Shown here piece after piece: positions 25,447-33,951 of a DNA stretch of 49,354 bases. Within the stretch, counting starts at the first letter, position 1, and every line of letters starts with the position of its first letter. The stretch comes from CAZWCX01 sp964632945 (GTDB lineage Bacteria > Planctomycetota > MHYJ01 > WSZJ01 > CAZWCX01). The notes below the pieces were generated by a model, which did not search any database, was not told where the DNA came from, and worked only from the letters and a program-made list of their open reading frames with translations. The stretch is from the NCBI GenBank assembly GCA_964632945.1, contig CAZWCX010000047.1:1-49354 (forward strand). Direction: 5' to 3'. The position numbers and the translations under genes are program-made.

Positions 25447-26912
25447 GGCCCCGGTCGCTCGCCGAGCGGCCAGCGGCCGGGGTTCATCACCCGGTTCGGA
25501 TCGAGCGTGTCGCGCACCGATTCGACCAGCCGCACGTACCCCGGATCGAGCCGGTCGCGGTGGCGCCGCACCACCCAGTCCGGGGTCTTGTAGGGCCAGA
25601 AGCCGAGCTTCACGCACACATCGCTCAATTCCTCGTTGAGGGCATGCACGCGCGCGACCGAATCGGCGTCGCGTTTGTCGAAGAGCGCGATCATGCGCAG
25701 GACCCCGAAGTGCCCGCGACGCATCGGCCGGCTCACCAGGATCGGCGGGTAGCCGTGCTTCTCCATCACCGCCATGGTCGCCTTCACCCCTTCGGCCCAA
25801 CGCGAAATCGGCCCGTAGGTCCCCACCCAGGTGAGACCCTTGCCGGGATGGTCGAGCAGGAAGTCGAGGCGCGTGGGGAAGTCCGCGAACTTGGCGAACG
25901 CCGGCTCGACGCCGACCAGGTCCTCGATGTCCAGCGGTTCGCTGAACTTCCCCCCGGTCGACGCCTCCGCCGCCATCAGGTCGGCCAGGATCTCGAGGCG
26001 AAGGGCAAACTCCTTCTTGTGGTTGCTGGTCACGTCGAAGAAGAGAAAGAGCAACGGCTCCGCGGGGTCGCGGTAGACCGGATTCGGATCGCCGAAGAGC
26101 AGCTTGGCGATCGGCCATCCGAGGCCGCCGATGTCGTCGCAGATCTCCTCGCGAGTGACCCGGCGCAGGAGCGAGTAGGCGTGGTCCACGTCCCAGGCGA
26201 GGACGAACATGCGCTTCCGGTAGCGCCGCTGCGGAAAGGCCTGGAGCGCAAGCTTGGTCACGACGCCGGTGGTGCCGTGGAAGTTGATGAACAGGTTCTC
26301 GAGCCGCGGGAGCGGGGAGTGGCTGCACCACGGACCGATCTGGCCCAGGCCGGTGCGCACCAATTCGCCGGAGGGGAGTACGACTTCGACGCCGTTGACC
26401 CAGTCCCCGGTCGGCCCCTCGCGCAAGGACAGGTTGGTCAGTCCGTCCATCAGGGCGTTGGCCATGAGCGAGGTCGTCGGCGGAGCGAAGGAGTAGCCGA
26501 TCCGCAGTCCCGGGTGATGGGCGTCGAGGTGCTTGCGCACATCGCCGGTGGTGACGCCGGGTTCGATGACGAGGTAGAGGTCGTCTTCGTTGACCTCGAC
26601 GATGCGGTTCATCGCCTTCAGGTCGAGGACGATGCCGCCGCGGTCCGGAATGGCCAGTCCGCCCACATTATAGTTGGCGACCACGGGGACGACCGGCACC
26701 CGGTGCTCGTTGGCGATGCGCAGGACCGCCTGCACGTCGCCCACCTCGCGGGCACGCACCACGACATCGGGCAGGCGTCCGGGACACTCGGTGATGTCGT
26801 CGAAGTACTCGCGCCGGGCGGACTCGTCGGTGCAGACCTTGTCGGCGCCGAGCCGCTCGCGCAGGGCACGGACGGCGGCCTCGACGGCGGCGGGGGGGGC
26901 GGCGACGGGCAT
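25443..26912 (-). CDS. FAD-linked oxidase/dehydrogenase (PCMH-type, GlcD-like)
   Basis: A 489-residue flavoenzyme. The PCMH FAD-binding domain occupies about 40-220 (VVVRAREVGDVQAVLRIANE, IVLDLKAMNRIVEV, VIEPGVTTGDVRKHL), followed by a substrate-cap domain and the C-terminal LDPNRVMNPGRW typical of GlcD/VAO-type oxidases. Such enzymes oxidise 2-hydroxy acids, aldonolactones or phenolic alcohols; the particular substrate is unknown. I start at ATG 26912, which has AAGGAG 7 nt upstream; ATG 26927 overlaps the previous gene and has no ribosome site. It lies between the SCP2-like gene (11-nt gap) and the PLP enzyme (4-nt overlap). Confidence 0.88.
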   Translation of the reverse strand: MPVAAPPAAVEAAVRALRERLGADKVCTDESARREYFDDITECPGRLPDVVVRAREVGDVQAVLRIANEHRVPVVPVVANYNVGGLAIPDRGGIVLDLKAMNRIVEVNEDDLYLVIEPGVTTGDVRKHLDAHHPGLRIGYSFAPPTTSLMANALMDGLTNLSLREGPTGDWVNGVEVVLPSGELVRTGLGQIGPWCSHSPLPRLENLFINFHGTTGVVTKLALQAFPQRRYRKRMFVLAWDVDHAYSLLRRVTREEICDDIGGLGWPIAKLLFGDPNPVYRDPAEPLLFLFFDVTSNHKKEFALRLEILADLMAAEASTGGKFSEPLDIEDLVGVEPAFAKFADFPTRLDFLLDHPGKGLTWVGTYGPISRWAEGVKATMAVMEKHGYPPILVSRPMRRGHFGVLRMIALFDKRDADSVARVHALNEELSDVCVKLGFWPYKTPDWVVRRHRDRLDPGYVRLVESVRDTLDPNRVMNPGRWPLGERPGP

Positions 26913-26923
26913 GACGGTCTCCT

Positions 26924-27280
26924 TCATCCGCGAAACAGCCGAAGCAAGCCGAGCAGGACCGACCAGGGCCCGCTCACGCGCACCCGCCGCAGCACCACCG
27001 GGGCGACGAAGTTCCCCGTGCGCAGGGCGCGGAGGAAGGCAGGCATCGACCCGGAGATGCGGGCGTCGATCGGCTCGGCCTCGCCGCGGGCGATCGCGAT
27101 CCGCTCCGGCTCGAGCACGAGCGTGGCCTTCATGCCGCCGGTCTCGATCAGGACCCGCGCCTTGAGTTCGCGCAGCGTCCGTTGCCCGTCGAGGGACGAG
27201 GTCGCGCGCCGGAGCGCGCTGCGCAGGAAGTAGCCGAGCAGGTGCATCCGCTCGGGCGTCTCGAAGACGATGTCGGCCAT
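26924..27280 (-). CDS. SCP2 sterol-binding-domain-like protein
   Basis: A compact 118-residue protein whose alternating pattern (ERMHLLGYFLRSALRRA, then KATLVLEPERIAIARGEAEP, IDARISGSMPAFLRALRTGN) fits the SCP2 fold, which binds lipids or other hydrophobic ligands in a tunnel. No catalytic residues are expected. GGAGGG lies 6 nt before the ATG, and a clear promoter is 31 nt further up. As first gene of the operon with the FAD oxidase and PLP enzyme, it may carry or stabilise a hydrophobic substrate; that is inference. Confidence 0.72.
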   Translation of the reverse strand: MADIVFETPERMHLLGYFLRSALRRATSSLDGQRTLRELKARVLIETGGMKATLVLEPERIAIARGEAEPIDARISGSMPAFLRALRTGNFVAPVVLRRVRVSGPWSVLLGLLRLFRG

Positions 27281-27310
27281 CGGTTGCCCTCCACGGCGGG
27301 ACGGAGGGGG

Positions 27311-27339
27311 AGTGTAGTCCCGCCGGGGCCGCGGGGCAA
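27311..27339 (-). promoter_or_regulatory. Sigma70-type promoter of the SCP2-oxidase-PLP operon
   Basis: Minus strand TTGCCC (27339-27334), 17-nt spacer, TACACT (27316-27311). The leader to the ATG at 27280 is about 24 nt and contains the ribosome site. Confidence 0.65.
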
Positions 27340-27364
27340 GGCGTTTCGGAGGCGGCGGCGCGCG

Positions 27365-27898
27365 CTACACCCCGTCCGCAGGCCAGGGGTTCTGAGGCCG
27401 GTACAGACGCCCCGTGGCCGGACGCTCCCCCATCCATTCCGAGCCGGCCGACTGGAGGAGCCACCATCCACCCAGGATCGCGGCCGCCGCCGCGCCGAAC
27501 CACCACCCGTGGGTCGCCGTCAGGCCGGGGGACAACACGGCGCGGGCGGGCTCCGCGGGATCATAGTAGACCCGGACCGTGGATCCCAGCGGATGCGCCG
27601 CCACCGTCTCCTGGGTCGCCGACGCCTGTGCGGTGTCGACTCGGGAGCCGGTATAGACGCGGCCGTCGACGGTAAACTCGTACGAAAACCAGGCCACTTG
27701 GCTCTGCGAACGGGGCGACGACCGGGCCACGGTCACCCGGCCGTCCGTCGCAGGCCACGACCGGCTGGCGAGACCTTCGGCGGATTGCCAACCCGCAAGG
27801 AGGAGTATCAATCCGCCGACCCCGATCGCCGCGCACCCTTGCATCGATCGCTGCTCCGGCGAGTGTCCATGGCCCCGCAACGCCCGTGACCCGATCAT
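27365..27898 (-). CDS. DUF3592-type membrane protein
   Basis: A 177-residue protein with a helix near 20-38, an extracytoplasmic beta-rich domain (WPATDGRVTVARSS, FSYEFTVDGRVYTGSRV, GSTVRVYYDPAEPARAVL) and a second helix near 140-160. The DGRV...VYYDPxxP pattern is characteristic of DUF3592 proteins, whose function is unknown. The start ATG 27898 has GGAGGG 8 nt upstream; the in-frame start 15 codons earlier lacks one. It has its own promoter. Confidence 0.78.
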   Translation of the reverse strand: MIGSRALRGHGHSPEQRSMQGCAAIGVGGLILLLAGWQSAEGLASRSWPATDGRVTVARSSPRSQSQVAWFSYEFTVDGRVYTGSRVDTAQASATQETVAAHPLGSTVRVYYDPAEPARAVLSPGLTATHGWWFGAAAAAILGGWWLLQSAGSEWMGERPATGRLYRPQNPWPADGV

Positions 27899-28048
27899 GA
27901 GGCTGACCCTCCGTGGGGACACCTGCAGGTTCATTCTGCGCATCCGACCGGGACCTCCCGTGGACGGCCCCCGCGCGCCGCAGCCGGTCTGGTCCAGAGC
28001 GCCCCCCCGGGCGGGTCCCCGCCGCGACTACGGACACTGGGAAGCCGG

Positions 28049-28078
28049 ATCCTAGCGTGTCCCCCGCGCGAAGGGCAA
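28049..28078 (-). promoter_or_regulatory. Sigma70-type promoter of the DUF3592 gene
   Basis: Minus strand TTGCCC (28078-28073), 18-nt spacer, TAGGAT (28054-28049). The leader would be about 144 nt. Confidence 0.5.
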
Positions 28079-28098
28079 CGGCCATCCTCCGCGGAAGG

Positions 28099-28128
28099 AA
28101 AAAACGCCGAGCCTACCCCGCCGGCGTC
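28099..28128 (-). terminator. Probable rho-independent terminator
   Basis: Minus strand: arms 28128-28122 and 28109-28103 pair over 6-7 bp around a 12-nt loop, followed by a run of six T (28104-28099). It would end transcripts from the gene at 28401-29171, leaving a 3' tail of about 290 nt. Confidence 0.5.
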
Positions 28129-28400
28129 GTCGATCGCGCGCGAGCGCCGATGCGGGGGGCAGCGGAGCGATCGGCGCCGACGACCGCGGCAGCGACGCTT
28201 GGCGCGGGCGGGAGGGGCGGTCTTCCGCGCCGACGTGCTTGCGGCTGCGGTCCGAGACCGGCGCGCAGGTCCTTCTTGGCCTTCCTTCCGTCGTCGACGG
28301 CGACCCCGACCGAGCCCTGGGCGGAGGCTTGCGGCAATCCGACGGATCAGACCCGCGTCGCAAACCCGCTTCTCCGGACAGGGCCCCCCGGCGGAGATGG

Positions 28401-29171
28401 CTACCCCGCCTTCTTCTTCCCGCACTCCAGGCATCGCCCGAGCGCCGCGGCGCACGACTCGCACACGTCCCAGCGCAAACCGTGGAGCGATTGGCGACAG
28501 CGGGGGCACTCCCAATCGACCACCAGGCAATTCTCCGCCTGGTGGGCCTGCTGCGACTCCTCGTCTCCGCAGGTACCCGGCTTGAGCCAGCGCGCGTCGT
28601 CCCCGGCGGCCGCCTTGGCGAACTTCTTCCAGCCCTCCGCCGCGGCGGCGGAGACGGCCTGCGAGAAGGTCCCCTCCGATCCCAGAGCCGTCACCTCCTC
28701 GGCCGACAATCCCAGCGTCCGGGATCCGGCCAGACAGCCCGATTCGTAGTGCTTGGCCGGGTCCGACGACAGGCCCGCCACGATGAAATCGGTTGACCCT
28801 TTCGGCCGCACCAACTCGAACACCAGGGGGTTCCCCGGCCTGGATTGCTTCACCCGGTCGAGGTACTGCGTCATCCGCTCCTTGTAGGAACCCGTGCAGA
28901 TCGCATCGCTGTCGGTCCGGTCGGCGAGCCAGAAAAGATCGATCGGCCACTCGTACGATCGTCCCTCATGCTCCACCCGAAGGGCGTACGACGCGACGGC
29001 AACCATGATCTTCTGGTTGCCCTCGGTCAGACATTCCCTGCCCTGCGTGGTCTTCAACTCCCACCGAGTCGCGATCAGGAAGTACTGCTCCTCGACCGGC
29101 GGCAGCGAGTAGTCGGCCCGGGCGGGGAAGACCGCCAGGATCGCGAACAACACCAGAGCAAGTCGGCGCAT
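28401..29171 (-). CDS. Exported protein with C-terminal CxxC pairs, function unknown
   Basis: I do not recognise this 256-residue protein. It has a clean signal peptide (MRRLALVLFAILAVFPARA, cleavage after residue 19) and a middle region with scattered cysteines. The last 40 residues hold three CxxC pairs (CPRC, CESC, CLEC), like a zinc ribbon. A zinc ribbon or several disulfides in an exported protein is unusual; the repeated single cysteines favour an oxidised extracytoplasmic domain. GAGGAGA lies about 6 nt before the ATG. No promoter with a good -35 was found. Monocistronic; neighbours give no clue. Confidence 0.72.
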   Translation of the reverse strand: MRRLALVLFAILAVFPARADYSLPPVEEQYFLIATRWELKTTQGRECLTEGNQKIMVAVASYALRVEHEGRSYEWPIDLFWLADRTDSDAICTGSYKERMTQYLDRVKQSRPGNPLVFELVRPKGSTDFIVAGLSSDPAKHYESGCLAGSRTLGLSAEEVTALGSEGTFSQAVSAAAAEGWKKFAKAAAGDDARWLKPGTCGDEESQQAHQAENCLVVDWECPRCRQSLHGLRWDVCESCAAALGRCLECGKKKAG

Positions 29172-29863
29172 GGGGGTCTCCTCAAGTCTACCGAGGATGC
29201 GGAACGCGGACAGGACGAGAACGTTTGACGCCGCTCCGGTTCGCTGAGTTCCCCCATTCCGGCACACTCGAGATCCAAGGGTCCACGCCGCCGAACGAGG
29301 CGACGCCCCCGCGGGGAAAGAGGGCGGAATTCACAACTCTTTTAAACAAAATATGTTACATCGCATGCACGCCGGGCGGAGGATCCGGGCGAACGCCATC
29401 GGACCCTGCGGCCATCCGTCGTGCCCGGCCCGCACGAAAGGGCGAAGGCGCGCCCCGCCCCCTCCGCGGCGAGACGGCCTCTCGGCATCTCCAGCCGGCG
29501 CGGAACGCCGTGGCGGCCGCGTGTTCCCGGTTGTACCCAGCCTCGATCGCGAGATTTCTGCCGGCCGGCTCGCGCAGGACGAGCGCCTCCTCGGCTCGCC
29601 CGTGATTCAGCAGGTGGCGCCGAGGTCGGCTCTCCGGGTCACCCCACAAATCGCGTACGGGTGCCCCCGGGGTCGCCCGCGCACCCTCCGAGGGTCTCTT
29701 CCGCAGCGCTGGGAGTGATTCAAACTGCGATCGCTTTCGCGTCGTCCTGCGACGTAGCCGCGCTCTGTAACGAAGCGGCGAGGAGGAGGCCCAGGGGGCA
29801 GGCGAGCGCCCGCGCCTGCTCCATCCTTGCTCCTCCCCTTTCGCGCGGGTAGACTCTCTCCGC
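29172..29863. other. Intergenic region with a short AT-rich island
   Basis: No gene I can support. 29330-29362 is strikingly AT-rich (TTTTAAACAAAATATG) within about 70% GC, and includes a weak TTCACA-16-TATGTT promoter-like pair on the plus strand. Open frames of 120-170 codons exist on both strands but lack ribosome sites and family features. The serine dehydratase promoter lies at the right end. Confidence 0.6.
29827..29855 (+). promoter_or_regulatory. Sigma70-type promoter giving a leaderless serine dehydratase mRNA
   Basis: TTGCTC (29827-29832), 17-nt spacer, TAGACT (29850-29855). The expected transcription start is 29862-29863, directly before the ATG at 29864. There is no Shine-Dalgarno sequence, so translation is probably leaderless. 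Confidence 0.65.
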
Positions 29864-31072
29864 ATGCAAAGCCTGCGCGAACTCTATCGCATCGGGGCCG
29901 GCCCCTCCAGCAGCCACACGATGGGGCCGCAGCGTGCCGCGCTGCTCTTTCGCGCGCGCGCGCCGCAGGCCGCGGCCTTCTGCGTCACGCTCTACGGCAG
30001 CCTCGCCGCCACCGGGCGCGGGCACCTCACCGACCGTGCGCTCGAGCGCGCCTTCGCCCCGGTCCCGGTCGAGATCCGCTGGCGGCCCGACGTCGTGCCC
30101 GCCTTCCACCCCAACGGCATGGACTTCGAGGCCCTCGGCCCCGGGGGGGCATCCCCCGGACCCTGGCGGGTCTACAGCGTCGGCGGCGGGGCCTTGCGCG
30201 AGGAGCACGCGCCCGACCCGCCCGCCGTCTACCCGCTCGGCAAGATGGAGTCGATCCTCGGCTGGTGCGCAGAGCGCGGCGAGACCCTGTGGCGCTGGGT
30301 GGAGCAGGTCGAAGGGTCGGGGGTGTGGGACTTCCTCGCCGAGATCCGGCGGGCGATGGCGGAGTCGATCGAGCGCGGACTGGCGGCGGGGGGGAGCCTG
30401 CCCGGCGGCCTCCATTTGCGCCGCAAGGCCGCGGAGGTCCATGCCCAGGCGGAGCGCAGCCGGCTCGGCCGCAGCAACGGGCTGCTGGCCGCGTACGCCC
30501 TCGCGGTGATGGAGGAGAATGCGACCGCGGGGATTGTCGTGACCGCGCCGACCTGCGGCGCGTGCGGGGCGCTGCCGGCGGTGCTGCGGTACGTGCAGGA
30601 GACCGTCGGCGCTTCGGACCGACGCGTGCTCGAAGCGCTCGCCACCGCCGGCGTGATCGGCAACCTGGTGAAGACCAACGCCTCGATTTCGGGCGCCGAG
30701 GTGGGCTGCCAGGGAGAAGTGGGCACCGCCTGCGCGATGGCCGCGGCGGCCGCTGCCCAGCTCATGGGCGGCACACCCCCGCAGGTCGAGTACGCGGCCG
30801 AGATGGGGATGGAGCACCACCTCGGGCTCACCTGCGATCCGGTGATGGGGCTGGTGCAGATCCCCTGCATCGAACGCAATGCCTTCGCGGCCATGCGAGC
30901 GATTTCCGCGGCGGACTACGCGCTGCTGGGGGACGGCCGGCACCGCGTCTCCTTCGACCAGGTGGTCCAGACCATGAAGGAGACCGGGACCGCGCTGCCG
31001 AGCGCCTTCCGCGAGACCGCCGAGGGGGGACTGGCGCGCGTGTTCTTCTTGCGGGCGTCGCATCCGATGTGA
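29864..31072 (+). CDS. sdaA: L-serine ammonia-lyase (iron-sulfur L-serine dehydratase)
   Basis: Deaminates L-serine to pyruvate using a labile [4Fe-4S] cluster. The 402 residues combine the alpha and beta domains of the single-chain enzyme. The N-terminus has GPSSSHTMGP, the core TAPTCGACGALPAVLRY, and the cluster ligands are apparent as C282 (VGCQGEVG), C324 and C335 (LTCDPVMGLVQIPC), with the usual 11-residue spacing of the last two. It is about 50 residues shorter than E. coli SdaA, mainly in the N-terminal domain. It appears to be leaderless and monocistronic. Confidence 0.93.
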   Translation: MQSLRELYRIGAGPSSSHTMGPQRAALLFRARAPQAAAFCVTLYGSLAATGRGHLTDRALERAFAPVPVEIRWRPDVVPAFHPNGMDFEALGPGGASPGPWRVYSVGGGALREEHAPDPPAVYPLGKMESILGWCAERGETLWRWVEQVEGSGVWDFLAEIRRAMAESIERGLAAGGSLPGGLHLRRKAAEVHAQAERSRLGRSNGLLAAYALAVMEENATAGIVVTAPTCGACGALPAVLRYVQETVGASDRRVLEALATAGVIGNLVKTNASISGAEVGCQGEVGTACAMAAAAAAQLMGGTPPQVEYAAEMGMEHHLGLTCDPVMGLVQIPCIERNAFAAMRAISAADYALLGDGRHRVSFDQVVQTMKETGTALPSAFRETAEGGLARVFFLRASHPM

Positions 31073-31266
31073 GGCGCATGGGCGCGCTCGTCCGGACCGT
31101 CCCGCGCACGGTGCCGTGGCGAAAAGCCGTCCCCTCCCGGCCCCTGAACAGCGAGCTGTTGCCGTACCTGACGACCTTGCCGGGGACCCCCTTCGCGTCC
31201 CGCTCGAGCCACGTCAGACATTCGATGCGATCCAACAGCGCCGGCTGGTCGAGCCCCGCGCCTTGC

Positions 31267-31295
31267 TTGCATCCCGGCGCCCGCTCGGGTAGGGT
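31267..31295 (+). promoter_or_regulatory. Sigma70-type promoter of the molybdate operon
   Basis: TTGCAT (31267-31272), 17-nt spacer, TAGGGT (31290-31295). The leader is about 26 nt. No ModE-type palindrome or molybdenum-cofactor riboswitch is visible in this short space. Confidence 0.55.
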
Positions 31296-31327
31296 TCGGC
31301 CAGACCGTCCGGCAGGATGCTGCACGC

Positions 31328-32806
31328 ATGATGCTCCGTCTCCTGGTATCGCCGGCCGTCGCCCTCCTCTGGGCGACGGCGCTGTGCCTCCCCGCGAACG
31401 CGGACGAGGTACGCGCCGCGGTCGCCGCCAACGCGCTCGGGGCGGTGCGCGCGATCGCCGACCGGTTCGAGTCCACCACCGGCCATCGCGTGCTGGTGAG
31501 TCCGGGCTCCTCCGGCAAGCTCTACGCCCAGATCCGCGAGGGGGCGCCGTTCGACGTCTTCCTTTCCGCCGACGCGGAACGGCCCGCGCAACTCGAGCGG
31601 GAGGAACGGGCGGTCGTCGGCTCGCGATTCGTCTACGCCCGCGGCCGGCTCGTCCTGTGGAGCGCGACCCCCGGGCTCGTCGAGGCCGGCGGCGGGGTCC
31701 TGCGCACCGACCGGTTCCGTCGCCTGGCGATCGCCAATCCCAAGACCGCTCCCTACGGCGCGGCGGCCGCCGCGGTCCTCGACGCCCTCGGCGTGCGTGC
31801 GGGGGTCGCGGACCGTCTCGTGCAGGGGGAGGACATCACCCAGACGTTCCAGTTCGTGGCCACCGGCAACGCCGAGATCGGGTTCGTCTCGCTGTCGCAG
31901 GTCGTCCGGCACGCGGGCGGCGACGCGGGGAGCCGCTGGCTCGTGCCCGCGGAGATGCACCCCCCGCTGGTCCAGGAGGCGGTGCTCCTGCCGCGCGGGC
32001 GCGACCGCGCGGCCGCGCGGGCGTTCCTCGATTTCGTGCGGGGGGCCGAGGCCCGCGCGATCCTGCGCAGCCACGGATACGAAGTCCCGGGTCCCGACGA
32101 CGGCGGGCCGGCCACGCCCGTCCCCCACGCCGCCGCCTCGCTGTGGACGCCGGTCTTCCTGACCCTGCGGCTGGCCGCCGTTTCCACCGCGGTCCTCCTG
32201 TTTATCGGCACCCCCCTGGCCTGGTGGCTCGCCCGGACCCGCTCGCGGGCGAAGAGCGTCCTCGAGGCCCTGGTGGCCTTGCCGCTCGTCCTGCCTCCGA
32301 CGGTGCTCGGCTTCTACCTCCTCCTCCTCCTCGGCGCGCGCGGCTGGGTCGGAGGCGTGACCGACGCGCTGGGCTGGGGACCCCTGGCGTTCACCTTCCC
32401 CGGTCTGGTGATCGGATCCGCGCTCTACTCGCTGCCGTTCGTCGTCCAGCCGCTGCAGAACGCCTTCGAGGCGATGGGGGAGCGCCCCCTCGAAGCGGCC
32501 GCGACCCTCGGGGCCTCCCCGCGCGACCGCTTCTTTTCGATCGCCGTCCCGATCTGCCGGCCCGCGTTCGTCACCGCCGCCATCCTCGCCTTCGCCCACA
32601 CGGTCGGGGAGTTCGGCGTCATCCTCATGATCGGCGGCAGCATCCCCGGGCGCACCCAGGTGCTCTCCATCGCTCTCTACGAGCAGGTCGAAGCCCTCGA
32701 ATACGGCCGCGCGCACGCCCTCGCCGGCGGCATGCTCTTCTTCTCCTTCCTGGTCCTCTGGGCGATCCACGCCTGGAACCGGCGACCGGGGAGGCTCGGC
32801 GCATGA
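31328..32806 (+). CDS. Molybdate ABC transporter ModA-ModB fusion (binding protein plus permease)
   Basis: One 492-residue chain carries two normally separate proteins. Residues 1-25 form a signal sequence. About 27-250 is the molybdate-binding ModA domain (SPGSSGKLYAQIREG, DVFLSAD, ANPKTAPYG). A 20-residue Gly/Pro linker leads to a ModB permease (about 272-492) with five helices (near 275-300, 315-337, 352-375, 412-436, 462-482) and the EAA loop EAAATLGASPRDRFF (389-403). With the binding domain outside, five helices put the EAA loop and C-terminus in the cytoplasm, as needed to contact ModC. Its stop overlaps the modC start as ATGA. ATG 31331 is an alternative start. Tungstate specificity cannot be excluded. 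Confidence 0.9.
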   Translation: MMLRLLVSPAVALLWATALCLPANADEVRAAVAANALGAVRAIADRFESTTGHRVLVSPGSSGKLYAQIREGAPFDVFLSADAERPAQLEREERAVVGSRFVYARGRLVLWSATPGLVEAGGGVLRTDRFRRLAIANPKTAPYGAAAAAVLDALGVRAGVADRLVQGEDITQTFQFVATGNAEIGFVSLSQVVRHAGGDAGSRWLVPAEMHPPLVQEAVLLPRGRDRAAARAFLDFVRGAEARAILRSHGYEVPGPDDGGPATPVPHAAASLWTPVFLTLRLAAVSTAVLLFIGTPLAWWLARTRSRAKSVLEALVALPLVLPPTVLGFYLLLLLGARGWVGGVTDALGWGPLAFTFPGLVIGSALYSLPFVVQPLQNAFEAMGERPLEAAATLGASPRDRFFSIAVPICRPAFVTAAILAFAHTVGEFGVILMIGGSIPGRTQVLSIALYEQVEALEYGRAHALAGGMLFFSFLVLWAIHAWNRRPGRLGA

Positions 32807-33867
32807 GCGGCCTGCATGCCCGGCTGCGCCTGACCCGCGGCACGTTCACCCTGGAAGCGGACTTCCACGCGCCGTCCCGCGGCGTCACCGCCGTCTTCGG
32901 CCCCTCAGGGTCGGGCAAGACCACCCTCTTGCGCGCCATCGCCGGTCTCGAGCGCGCCCCGGAAGGCCGGGTCGCCCTCGACGAGGCCGTCTGGCAGGAC
33001 GCCTCCGTCTGGCTGCCGACCCACCGCCGTCCCCTCGGCTACGTCTTCCAGGAGGCGAGCCTGTTCCCGCACCTGACCGTGCGCGGCAACCTCGAATACG
33101 GACTGCGTCGGGCCCCGGCCGGACGCGCCCTTTCGCTCGACGCCGTTGCCGACCTGCTCGGGGTCCGCCCCTTCCTCGAGCGCGATCCGGGCCACCTGAG
33201 CGGCGGCGAACGCCAGCGGGTCGCCATCGCCCGCGCGCTGCTCCCCGGACCTCGGCTCCTCCTGCTCGACGAGCCGATCTCCTCCCTCGACTGGGCGGGC
33301 AAGGCGGCAATCCTCCCCTACCTCGAGCAATTGCACGACGAACTGTCGATCCCCATGCTCTACGTCAGTCACGCACCCGACGAGGTCGCCCGGCTCGCCG
33401 ACCACCTGGTCCTGCTCGAAGCGGGTCGAGTGCGCGCGGCCGGGCCGGCGGCGGAGATCCTCACGCGACTCGACCTGACGCTTGCGCACGGGGATGCCGC
33501 GGCGGCGGCGATCGATGCGACCGTCGCGAGCGAGGACGCGGAGTTCCACCTCGTCTGGCTCGAATTCCCCGGCGGCCGCCTGGCGGTCGCGCGCGGCGGC
33601 CTCCGTCCCGGGGCGCGCGCCCGCGTGCGCATCCATGCCCGGGACGTCAGTCTGTCCCTGGACCGTCCCGGACGGACGAGCATCCTCAACGTGCTGCCCG
33701 CGCGCGTGGAGGAGGTGCAGGAGGACGCTCCCGGACAAGTGATGGCGCGACTCGACGCCGGCGGCACGCGGCTGCTCGCGCGGCTTACCCGGAAATCGGC
33801 CCACGACCTCGCGCTCCACGCCGGCATGGAGGTCTTCGCGCAGGTGAAAAGCGTCGCGCTCGACTAG
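32803..33867 (+). CDS. modC: Molybdate ABC transporter ATP-binding protein
   Basis: The ATPase for molybdate import, 354 residues. Walker A GPSGSGKT (33-40), signature LSGGERQR (132-139), Walker B LLLLDEP (152-158) and H190 are intact. The C-terminal 70 residues form a Mop/TOBE domain (RIHARDVSLSLDRP, SILNVLPARVEEV), which binds oxyanion and can inhibit transport. The 4-nt overlap with the ModAB fusion ensures coupled synthesis. The N-terminus is short, as in other ModC proteins. Confidence 0.94.
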   Translation: MSGLHARLRLTRGTFTLEADFHAPSRGVTAVFGPSGSGKTTLLRAIAGLERAPEGRVALDEAVWQDASVWLPTHRRPLGYVFQEASLFPHLTVRGNLEYGLRRAPAGRALSLDAVADLLGVRPFLERDPGHLSGGERQRVAIARALLPGPRLLLLDEPISSLDWAGKAAILPYLEQLHDELSIPMLYVSHAPDEVARLADHLVLLEAGRVRAAGPAAEILTRLDLTLAHGDAAAAAIDATVASEDAEFHLVWLEFPGGRLAVARGGLRPGARARVRIHARDVSLSLDRPGRTSILNVLPARVEEVQEDAPGQVMARLDAGGTRLLARLTRKSAHDLALHAGMEVFAQVKSVALD

Positions 33868-33890
33868 CGGGTCTTCCCTCTCGCGAGCCC

Positions 33891-33937
33891 GGATTCGGCC
33901 GAGGCGATTCTCGCGCCCGGCCCAATCCTCCGAATCC
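33891..33937. repeat. Inverted repeat between convergent modC and clpS
   Basis: GGATTCGG (33891-33898) and CCGAATCC (33930-33937) are perfect complements 31 nt apart, in the 84 nt between two convergent genes. It may help end transcription from either side, but there is no T-tract. Confidence 0.35.
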
Positions 33938-33951
33938 AGGTTGACGCCCTG

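Larger units (their letters stand above)
27899..28400. other. Intergenic region with promoter and terminator
   Basis: Contains the promoter of the DUF3592 gene and, upstream of it, a terminator that probably ends the transcript of the gene at 28401. Between 28129 and 28400 I see nothing recognisable. Confidence 0.6.

Noticed and set aside
29356..29865. A 169-codon minus-strand frame in the region before sdaA
   Set aside because: No ribosome site, and its upstream end runs into the sdaA promoter and start. Composition is like other shadows.
29827..33867. A 1346-codon plus-strand open frame spanning sdaA, modAB and modC
   Set aside because: Only its last 354 codons (modC) are real. The rest is out of frame with two well-supported genes.
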